64,000 bases of DNA from Cerrena zonata (lineage: Eukaryota; Basidiomycota; Agaricomycetes; Polyporales; Cerrenaceae), in contig JASBNA010000006.1 of assembly GCA_038087015.1 (NCBI GenBank), positions 992,001-1,056,000 on the forward strand, written 5' to 3'. Under the pieces are notes generated by a model that searched no databases, was not told where the DNA came from, and saw only the letters and a program-made list of their open reading frames with translations. The translations under genes were made by a program, and so were the position numbers. Shown here in pieces: positions 55,197 to 64,000 of the stretch (positions are counted from its first letter, which is position 1; each line of letters begins with the position of its first letter).

Positions 55197-56267
55197 ATGG
55201 CGGCTTTCGAAGCAGAGACCCCCGCAGAGGCCTTCGTCTTGGACGACTTTCGCTCTAGAGTATGGAAGCCCCTCCAAGACATCTACGAGGAGCGATGGGA
55301 CCAAGGTATGTATGCATGCATGTGGCATTTTTGATGGCCGGTCAAACCTGTTAACACATACCTGCCGTCTTATAGCCAGATGGGACGCGGCCGTTCGTAT
55401 GTGTGTCCCTTATTGATGTACCTTTTCCCTCCTCACATACTCCACCCGAGCAGAGGACTTCACTGCTCGCCATGACCCTGCCATCCTCAGTAGTCTTCGG
55501 GCGAAGAGGAAACTTCCATCTTGGGAAGTTCTTGAGGCGCAAATCAAAAAAGGTCCACCACCTTTTCTCCGACCGGGATGGGTCAGCCCACTAGTTGGGA
55601 AACGCGTCAATCTAGATTGGATTGACCAAGGGTCGTTCATTTGCATTCGAGGCGACAAGTCAGGGTGGCGAGACAGAAAGGTGTTGCTCCTCGAGTTCTG
55701 GGCTTCGTGAGTTTGCATCGACTCAATTATCATTCAGTTCCTCACACCATCATTCCCAGCTGGTGTCGTGTATGTGTAATCCTTCACAGGGATTTCCCTT
55801 TTTGAACTAACCTTCTTGAAAGCCATGTCATAGAGTTTTTGATCATCTCTCGGAGATTGAACTACATCAGCCAGACGTCAAAGTTATAACCTTCAACCAT
55901 GAAGGTATCTTCAGCCAGGCAGCGACAGATATCGATGCCTTGAAGGCGTTCATCAGCATGAAGGGCAATCTCAGGTATCCCATATACGTGGACGTCAACC
56001 GCACTGCGATCAACGGTGAGTCGTTAATTGAGCTTCTGTTTGTATCTTTGTCACCCTGACGTAGCTACTTTAGCTATTTTCAAGCCCGGACAGAACCTTT
56101 CTATCCCCTTAGGTATGATTAGCGACTGAATCGGAAACTCTCTTGATGCTCACCATTCACCGGCAGTCTTCATCATTACCACTCACGACTCGAGAGTTCA
56201 TTGGGTCGGAAACGCGGAAGCTGAAGACCTGGGCGAACCGCTATCTCGAGTCCTAGCGTCTTTGTAA
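55197..56267 (+). CDS. Thioredoxin-fold (TlpA/redoxin-like) protein with WCRPC active site
   Basis: Probable thiol-disulfide oxidoreductase. Seven exons (55197-55305, 55376-55396, 55454-55706, 55760-55769, 55823-56015, 56074-56112, 56167-56267) close in frame to 241 aa. A segment of about 110 residues precedes the fold and contains KRKLPSWEVLEAQIKKGPPP. The fold then starts DRKVLLLEFWAS and gives WCRPC at residues 129-133, HRVFDHLSEIEL, and a cis-Pro loop (LSIPLVFIITTHD), all expected of thioredoxins. There is no signal peptide. Exon 4 is only 10 nt and encodes the W-C-R of the active site. The 5' acceptor of exon 5 was chosen so that PCHRVFDH follows in frame. The gene is convergent with the phospholipase gene (201 bp apart). 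Confidence 0.85.
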
Positions 56268-56468
56268 GGTAGTATTTTTTCATTCCGAACCATACAGGAA
56301 CACCAGGTATTTCTCATCATCTCCATGGTTTCAGTCTTCGCAATGCTTCGACAAAAAAAGATAGGACGGCAATATTACTTGCGTCAATTGTATTTTAGCC
56401 CCCAATTGTTTCTGTATAGATCGTGCAAGCCGATGGATCAAATGCCTAGATAACATTTAAACACCGAC

Positions 56469-59400
56469 TCAAAAGCTTTTCCGCAAATGTTTATGGAAAC
56501 CGTCCAGTCTGTTTTTCCACGCAATGTCCCACTCGTGTTTCTCCCTCTCATGCTTCTTACGGTACCAAATCGCACGAAGAAGTCTGGTAATCTTCTCCGC
56601 AGAATCCGAGAAGTTTGCCTGAGCAATTTAGACTTATTAGGCACGTTCCCGGTCATCTGAACTATAAATCCCTCACCTCGGCGACATCCAGCAAGGCCTG
56701 ACTCTCTGTCAGCGTAACTTCCCTACGCCAAGTTGAAATGGTAGACGGGTCAAATCCAGGCACTTGCTTCTCATTTGGTCCAAGTGGAATGTAGACCACG
56801 CCAATCCCATCACATTCGCGAAGTGTATCTTCGTCCAGATCATCCAGTCGGGAGGATTCTCCTTCCGCGCTCTTAGATGACCCGATCCAGACTTCACAAG
56901 CATTTAAAGAAACTCCTTGACCATGTGTTGGCCCATTGGACGCGGAGGCTGCGACGGAAATACAAGACATGAGGCGTACCCAAATGGCCATATTAACTTA
57001 CGACCCACCTTTCGGAATGTCGCGATCTTCTGTAGACTCTTGTTTGGCTGTCTGTTCTGCCAATGCAGATTCTTGCGTCTCTGCCAATTTGAGATTTGCG
57101 GCATCTGCGTCAGACCTTATCGGCGGCGTATCCTTTCCTGAGTGTTGAGTACTCTGGACTGCTGTTGGCCAGCCGGCACCTTTCGGCCAAGTTCGTAAAC
57201 CACGTTTGGCAGCAAGCTCTGATCGACAGAAGTGTATGTGAAGGTGCTATAGACACCGTTAGACCAGAATGATAACTTACGTTCGGCACGTGTAAACCAC
57301 AAATCCTACAAATTCCCGCGTCAGTGGGGGAGGAAGAAGTTCCAGGGAGTGATACATTACTCACTTGTGAATCAGCACTGGCGTCAAGAGCGATTATACA
57401 ATCCACATCTCGTCGAAGGAGTGGATAGTACGGCAGATTGAGCTCGGCTTCGAAAGATAAAGTACAAGAGGTTAGAATGATGAAACTTTCGTCGGAAGTG
57501 ATCGTCAAACCCGTACCTCCTGCATCCTTGATACACGCCAGTCAATCCATGACGCTTCGACAACTTTACTTGCAAACGTGAGAGTCAGTTGGGACACATA
57601 CCATGAAAGTCATGTATTCTCGGTCCGTAAGGTCATATGGGCTCCCATCTCGTAATTGTCCACAAAGGCCCTTGAGAAAGTTCGGCAACTGTGCAGATGA
57701 GATTTACGATGACATAAATACCAGTAGATTACCGTGGGGATGACGCCACGAAGCTTAACCTCACCTGATCAGGCAAAACTGGATGGATTAACCCGAGATC
57801 GCGTTCGTTCTCTGTAGCGATGTCTTCTAGCCAGTTATACAATTGGAAAGGAAGTAACCTCAGGGTCGGTTGTATTTCTTGGAAGTAGTGCTTGCGTCAC
57901 GAATGAATAATCGTTTCTCAGAAGACCATCCTCGACAGCATGGCATACCTTTAGAGATGCACAAAAAGCAGATCCAAAGATTCTATAATGACGTGAATAT
58001 CGACATCCCGGGTCAATTCAATACCCTTATCACATTTCAGACGCAGAAACACGTACCCCGTAAGAATAGTCATACTAAGCTCCGGCTGTCACCGAATATA
58101 TATTCCAAAGACATTCAGTAAATATCAACACGGGTCTAGCGACGCAAGACCAGAACATATCGATCAGAACAGAGTACTTACCCGACGCTCCGTATTCTTG
58201 CCGTTCAAGAATGGTCTTCCCAAAGACCATGACGGGATCCATGCTAGTGAACAGAATCAGTCATCAGTCGCCCATTGATCAGGAACAATATCGAGATCGA
58301 AAATATCTAGAAACATGTTGAGGACGGAACGCACCCCCGATCTCATCGCACCCCACCTCGAAAGGGGTAAACTCATACCAAAGGCATCTTTTCTCGTCTT
58401 CTAGCCTCGATTGCGCTTGGCCTAAAATATATCGCTGATTCTCGTCGATCGAATGTTCGCGCTCTGATGTGATCTCGCGGATAGTCTGTAATGTAGCAGG
58501 AGGAGTGGCTACAAAGGATATTGGGTGCTTAGGGGGTCGTACTTGAGATGAACGTGAGTAAGGATTTACCTTGTTGTATAGCAGTGTATATGGGAAGCGG
58601 TAATCGACCAGTATCTATATTCTGCCTGCTCAGATGGAGTGACAGATGGCGAAAATTCAGGTTGTTCAGGTTGTCGGGGACAAACAGCCTGGATGCCAAG
58701 AGTGTGCCATACACGTCCACTAGAGATGCCACGCCGCTCGTCCCAGCCGCCTTGCGTAAGATGCCAGACTAGAAGTTGTTATGGGTTGACAGATGGGTAT
58801 AAATGCAGAGTTACGACACGGTGAAATACTTACAAGAAGGTACTACGGTATACAAACGGTGAGAAAAGGATTTGGTATATACAAGAGTTTCTCAGCGCCA
58901 CTCACCTTGTTAGTCGGAGCCGTTGTCAAAGCATCAAGGGTATCGGTGTCTAGATAACTAGTTTGAATGCGACTCTTGATATGTTCCGCAGCGTCTGAAG
59001 GATCGTGGGATCCTACAACGCCCGAATATAATATACTCAGAGCCCAACAGCTTCCTACAAAATCATTGTGTATTCTTGAGTGGAGAAAACAAACCTTACT
59101 CACCTGATACGCCGGCGGTGTAAGAGACACAAGGGAAGATACCGTTTCGTTGCGCGCCGATAAGTGACCCAGTAGTATTGAGCATGGCACGGTATCCTGG
59201 AGAGTGTGAGATATGTTAGATACGATAACAAATACAAAGTCCAGGTGATGTATACCGCCACCAGATCCAGCAATTGCGACTATGGGCAAGTCTCGTTCAT
59301 CGATTTCTTGTTCCGAAACCCCGAACAACTTGGCGAAATATGGTTTCATATGCCTTTTCCGTTCTCCAAGAAAGGCTCGCTCTGCGAAACAGATATCATC

Positions 59401-59676
59401 ACCTAGACGAACCTCGGCATCCCATTCTACTTCAGGATGTATGAGAGCATCAGGAAGCTCGTCGACGATCTCTGAATATAGGGATCCAGGGCCAAGGCCC
59501 AATTCCAAGACTAGTGCCGATACCTTTTCCTGGATGGCCGAGAAGTCTAAAGTTGAAGGCCAGCTCCAGGCAGACAATGCCGATGAAATCGCATTCACTG
59601 ACAAAGACAGCTTTAGGAAGTCAAGTCCATGCCACGAGTCCTGGATAACATGCGGAGAACGGGAAATGAGATTCAT
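56469..59676 (-). CDS. Cytosolic-type phospholipase A2 / lysophospholipase catalytic domain protein
   Basis: Serine phospholipase of the cPLA2/lysophospholipase (PLA2c) family, cleaving acyl esters of phospholipids. Seventeen exons from 59676-59256 to 56618-56469 close in frame to 710 aa. Motifs: IAGSGGGYRAMLNTTGS (oxyanion hole, Gly139-141), GVSGSCWAL with nucleophile Ser171, and MDAGAELNIPYYPLLRR with catalytic Asp462, then DCIIALDASADSQ. Several exons are tiny: 58842-58834 (9 nt, Tyr-Leu-Leu), 57526-57517 (10 nt, the Asp462 codon), 58085-58057 (29), 57982-57949 (34), 57305-57281 (25). The C-terminus is helical and basic (RAIWYRKKHEREKHEWDIAW). There is no signal peptide, so it is intracellular. 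The start is uncertain: exon-like sequence at 59709-59942 may supply a longer N-terminus. Confidence 0.9.
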
Positions 59677-59708
59677 TTAAATCTCGCAAAAACAATAAAC
59701 TTTGTACC

Positions 59709-59942
59709 TCAACCTTTCGTTCGGGCGGCGCCCGAGGGTCCGGGGGTGTCTTGGTGGTCTACAGAAATGCACCGTTTCCACTGTTCAGAATACGAAGAGT
59801 AAAAGCATTTTAAGAACACGCCAACCTGTAGATTTTTTGTTGTTCCTGATTGCTTTGTTTCTGGCTTCGATTCTAAACTTCCAAACCAGAAGCTCATCGA
59901 AGCACCACCCGTGACGCCGTTCTTTAACCAGTTCTCTGTAAG
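59709..59942 (-). other. Exon-like sequence upstream of the phospholipase gene
   Basis: After a TTACAG acceptor at about 59936 the - strand reads NWLKNGVTGGASMSFWFGSL. It continues to KNLQ, a GT donor, a 67-nt intron ending TAG, then TTKTPPDPRAPPERKVEV. This looks like one or two N-terminal exons. A join by a GT donor near 59711 to the CAG acceptor within the first phospholipase exon (before DSWHGLDFLK) keeps frame but drops the NLISRSPHVIQ segment. Otherwise these exons are a remnant. Confidence 0.35.
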
Positions 59943-62676
59943 ATGCAATCAGCTCCTGTTATTCAAGGGGAGACTGTATTTTTTGTTACTTGGCCTCCTA
60001 GACGACCCCACCCTACCGCGTTGTGATGATGTACATCGAAGTGAACGTAACATCATTAAAATGGCATAGTGTATTGTCATGCAACGTAGTAAGCAAGGAA
60101 AGGAGGCCTCAACGAAGTATCAGGCGTGTTTGTAGAGTTTCGTGGTTATGACAAAGAAGACCGTCAAGCAAGTCGACCTTGAACTCATGAAGTGCCCCTG
60201 TTAGCGAACATTCAAGTTTGTGCAAGGTTGGTGCCCAGTGCCGGTCTATGACGTTGCTCTCACGTGCTTCTACCCGTATAATCCTCGATCACCTGCCGAT
60301 CGCGTTTTGAACATCATGGTCAAGTTGAAGTTGGACATCAACTTGTACAACACTCTACAACACCGTATCCTAGCAACATTCTGCTGATCCTTCTATCTCT
60401 TTCCATCTATCTGTTTCTGACCTGCATCCTAACATCGATGAACTATGTATAAATGCAATAATAAGATGGTGAAAAGGTGAATCGTATTCCCTGAGTAAGG
60501 CTGACCTCCGTTAGCCTCCGTTGTTCAAAGAAGTCGTCACTCGAAGTTCTCATCAGTATCGCAATATTGATATGGAGACAGGCTTTTACTTGACCCCAAA
60601 GGTCTTCGAGAGTCGAATATCCAATCCCGCCTCATGCATCGGCGGAGTCCCTCAACTTGTCATTCGTATTTGCACTTCCAGTGCACTTCCCTGCGGCCTG
60701 CCACAATTTATGTAAAAGCAATGGAGCCACGATCCGAAATAGCATATGTTGAAATGCAAATCTCATGTATGAAAATCTTCTATTCGTATATGTTATGAAA
60801 CTCTAACAGCAAAATTCTAACTGACAGTGAGAGATACCTGTTCCCCCATGCGGTGAGATGGAACGAACGAAGCAAGAATGAAAGCTTCTGGAGATTTTCA
60901 AGTTTGATCCCGAGGCTGATTACCCTGGGTGCAATGCACATTGCTACCGTCCATCACCGATACATAGGTACCACACCACTCTCTATAACCAAAACCGTTT
61001 ATAACCTATAGCTTTCTATGGCTGCGTGGCCGGAGGAAGCGTGCTTCTTTTTTCATTCTGGACCCGTCTCACCCTTCTCCACCTCCTTGTCCCTGCATCA
61101 TACGCACCACTATCTTTGATGGCAGCTCCTCATTGTGACCCCGTCATTTTGTTCGCTTGATTGGCAGATCGAAGGGCAATCTCTCGTTCTCCATAACCCA
61201 GACTACGATCAGCTACGATCGTACGAAGGCATCGAGGAATGTTATATCCCGTATGATGTATGTGAAATTTCTATTCCTCCATCCCCAACATATGCTATAG
61301 CACCGAATCATGAAATCATGAAATCATGGATACGAGACCACGACCCATAACACCCCTAGAACTCTATCGGAGGTAGACGTACCACAATGAAGCTATGTCA
61401 AGACCTCGAAGGCTACGCAAGCTATAGGCTTCATTCGGCTTCGAGGAATGATTCCACCTAAATGAAAGGTGTCTCGCCCGGCAAGGATTCTATCATATTA
61501 AAATGCCTTGAACACCGGGGCAACTGGAAGCAGTGTCACAACACCCGAAGACGGAAGTAAATGTCAAACCGGAGAGCTAAAGCCTAGTGGGACCTCCGAC
61601 GATCGAGAGTTGTCATTATGACAAGGATTCGATGTCTTCTTCGAGTCAAGATGTGCAGGAGTTTATTCTAGATCCGCCTGAGACCAAGTGATGCGTGTCC
61701 CTCCCCGACCCCCGCCAACACCCGCCCACTGTCACTTGAGTTGCTTAAGACTGCTTACTGAGCTTGCTATTTATACACACTTCTCTCGATGTGATGCTTG
61801 AAATGGACAGCCTGAACATCTCGACATTGCCATCATAGCGATCAATAATTGACCAACCCGTCGATCTGTGCGGGACTGAGTGAGAGTGATGGGAAGCACT
61901 CTGCATCATGCCGGAGACAGCAACTCCTGCTTATCGACAGTTCACGGGGATCAGCTGGGTACTACCGTATACAAAGGTGTACAAAGCATTGCCGTACTGT
62001 CGTGCTCACATCATGCATGTGTACAACTCATGTAGATCACAGGTACAATTGAGGCACATAGGCTGAACTTCAGCTCAGCATATGATTGTTGAACGGAAGT
62101 GATTGTGTGAAAATTACAATAAACAATTGACTATTGGTGCTGCTACAGAAGGGTCGAAAGGAGGGTGGTTTTACACTAGGTCAGTTAACATACAAGTAAA
62201 TTCCGGTTTGGCATATAAACGAAGTCCGAGTAGAGAAGAAAGCGAGGGAACCAAAGTACCCCTTCCAGAACAGCCACAGTCAAGTCCGAAACCTAAAACC
62301 CCGAAGAAGGTGACACTGAAAATAAAGGGAAATGTCGAAAAGGGCAATAATAGGGGTATCGGTGAAGACAGTTGAAAGGGAGCATGGAAAGAGGTTGAAA
62401 GGGAACGAAATGAATAATGATACGAATGGATGACATCGTCATCCCATTCAACTAAAAGAGGAGTCTCCATAGTATTCCATTCCAAGGCAGGCGTTTGTCC
62501 GACTGGTAAACGCCGTAGGTGCATGTATCCGTAGATCGTGTCGTGGCCGAATATGAATCCGGCAGGTGGTGAAGTGTTGTAATTGTGTATCGCTGAGGCT
62601 CCGTCTCCGTCTCCCGTCTAATTTCAATTGTGTGAAGGAGACACTAATCCCATTGTATCCATCGCGGACTGTGGGA
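59943..62676. other. Gene-poor region
   Basis: No supported gene in 2.7 kb. Short ORFs at 60521-60715, 61135-61350 and 62103-62375 (+) have no motif or convincing splice partners. The 3' flank of the 230-aa gene occupies the right end. Confidence 0.4.
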
Positions 62677-63369
62677 TTAGTAACCACCGTCAATCATTTC
62701 CCAATCCTCTGGAGGGACAACAACCCATGACGTGCTCAACAACGTCTCGCCACCTAGATTTGACATGGAGATGTCACCATCTGAGTCTCGATGTGAAGCA
62801 ACGATGCGTTCAAGCTCGAGGGTGGCGGTATGTATTGACAGGGCCAACCTGGGACCCATGTGCAGGATTTTTTGACCCTGAGGAGATAATCGCATTCGAG
62901 TAGTTATCGCAACGCGGTAGAGGTCAGGCTCGGGTTTGGAGCGGGGGAAGTGGGTTCGGGGTGGTGCAGAGTCGGGTAGTGGCGACGATGTCCGCTGTCG
63001 GTGAAGGGGTGTTTGTACGGGTGTAGAAACATGGATAGGTGTTACTGTGAACACTGGTGGTGCTTCGCCGCAAGTCCGAGCTACTGCCTTCCGTCTGTCC
63101 CGTTGCTCCTTGTAGTGTCGCAGTGAGCGATTGTACGGCACCGAGGCATCGGAGGGGCTCAGGTGTAGTGTAGGAGAGCCCGCCCGCTTTACGCGGAGGT
63201 CCTGAGCAGCTTGCATATCAGCCAAGGAGAGAAAGGAGCCAGTCCGACGAAGAGGGGTGCGAGCACTCTTGAGCGGCTGTGGGGAGGAAAAGGACATGGT
63301 TCGCTTGCGGGGAGTGACGGCAGGGGTATTGGGGTATGATATATCGTCTCTGAGAACGGCAGCCGGCAT
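62677..63369 (-). CDS. Basic S/T-P-rich protein of unknown function
   Basis: A single-exon 230-aa frame from a true ATG (63367-63369) to a TAA. The N-terminus is rich in proline-directed phosphorylation sites and basic residues (TPRKRTMSFSSPQPL, ARTPLRRTGSFLSLADMQ), then SPTLHLSPSD and a basic helix (HYKEQRDRRKAVAR). The C-terminal third reads LYRVAITTRMRLSPQGQKIL and ends in an acidic, Trp-containing tail (VVVPPEDWEMIDGG). The composition suggests a nuclear, cell-cycle-phosphorylated protein, but I recognise no family. Confidence 0.75.
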   Translation of the reverse strand: MPAAVLRDDISYPNTPAVTPRKRTMSFSSPQPLKSARTPLRRTGSFLSLADMQAAQDLRVKRAGSPTLHLSPSDASVPYNRSLRHYKEQRDRRKAVARTCGEAPPVFTVTPIHVSTPVQTPLHRQRTSSPLPDSAPPRTHFPRSKPEPDLYRVAITTRMRLSPQGQKILHMGPRLALSIHTATLELERIVASHRDSDGDISMSNLGGETLLSTSWVVVPPEDWEMIDGGY

Positions 63370-64000
63370 GTATGATGGGGGATGGGAGAGGAGAAGATGG
63401 TAACCTGTGATGAGCTTGACGCGAAACTGATGCGCAGAAGAGACAGAGGAGAGTAGCGTAGGAAAGCGTCCTCGTCTGATGGCTGCTCAATCGAGAGGCT
63501 GTATAATAACCCCGCGCGCTTAACCACACCCACCCAGACCCGGCGTCTCCCGGAAACCACCCATGGACCGCATTCTGCTCCACGCTCGAGACCACAGACA
63601 CAGATACACCAGAGCTCGGTAGACACGATGTACTGGCTCCGACCCGAAGAATGAGAATGCCAATGCAGTCGAAGCCCGGAAGAACACCGTCTGCGGCCTG
63701 TACACTCCCTCTCGACTCATCCCGCACAGCAACGCCTGCCAGAGCGCTGAAAACACCGACGCCTTCCGCAGTTCGACTCTTCTCTTGGGAGAATAGGATG
63801 GGATGCCATAAATCACCCAGTATCCGTCGAGGGAACACCTCACCATTCATTCCAACAGCGGGCACAGCTCACTATTGCGAAGCCGTAATAGGACCATGGG
63901 TACCATGATCAAGCTGGATCAACAAAGTCCTGATATCCATAAACACCCGAATGAGGGACCTCGGAATGGGCTCCACAAGTCATGATAACGGTTCCTAGTC
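63370..64000. other. Upstream region at the window end
   Basis: Promoter of the 230-aa gene; the - strand sequence just before its ATG (63420-63365) is C/T-rich. ORFs on both strands from 63.5 to 63.9 kb overlap and show no motif, and any gene here would continue beyond the window. Confidence 0.4.

Noticed and set aside
1..64000. CRISPR arrays, bacterial operons, rRNA genes, telomere repeats and secondary-metabolite backbone genes.
   Set aside because: None was seen. The window is nuclear fungal DNA with spliced genes, and no polyketide, peptide or terpene synthase motif was found.

Overview
The window is nuclear DNA of a filamentous basidiomycete, most likely an Agaricomycete. The grounds are dense GT-AG introns of about 50-65 nt, several exons of 9-30 nt, pyrimidine-rich leaders, two tandem single-exon F-box genes with an LPPE(I/L)L F-box start, a Ser-rich GPI-anchored secreted protein and a small Cys-containing secreted protein of a kind common in mushrooms. 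I cannot name the species. Gene models were spliced by eye. Models described as closing in frame are those whose exon lengths add up to whole codons.

Layout. 1-11.6 kb is gene-poor, with a minisatellite, weak repeats and one small two-exon gene (3673-4147, -). 11.6-23.4 kb holds four + strand genes: the mRNA export receptor MEX67, a large ankyrin/coiled-coil protein, a SANT/Myb-like protein and a secreted protein. An intron-containing tRNA-Ala(CGC) lies between the second and third of these on the - strand. 24.1-26.9 kb has two small - strand genes, one secreted. 28.0-28.5 kb is a small MABP-like gene. 29.1-33.2 kb (-) carries MIM1 (mitochondrial outer-membrane import) and a DENND6 homologue, the latter divergent from a 697-aa S/T-P-rich protein (33.4-35.7 kb, +). 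A 1,057-bp non-autonomous DNA transposon with perfect 8-bp target duplications sits at 35.8-36.9 kb. 37.2-39.5 kb encodes a cytochrome b5-acyl-CoA dehydrogenase fusion. 39.7-43.8 kb (-) has two F-box paralogues. 44.0-48.5 kb (-) has a small membrane-protein candidate, a GPI-anchored protein and a TDP2-like phosphodiesterase with an apparent 1-nt frameshift. 48.5-51.8 kb is gene-poor apart from a short zinc-knuckle-like ORF. 51.8-56.3 kb (+) is TAN1, F-actin capping protein beta and a thioredoxin-fold protein. 56.5-59.7 kb (-) is a 17-exon cytosolic-type phospholipase A2. 62.7-63.4 kb (-) is a 230-aa unknown protein.

Most genes are dispersed housekeeping functions (mRNA export, tRNA acetylation, actin capping, mitochondrial import, Rab/DENN trafficking, fatty-acid oxidation, lipid hydrolysis) rather than one pathway or cluster. 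The most unusual signals are the transposon with seven co-oriented copies of one 13-bp motif, 10-nt micro-exons that carry catalytic residues in two neighbouring genes, a 48-bp block shared by the window edge and a MEX67 intron, and the frameshifted TDP2-like gene.
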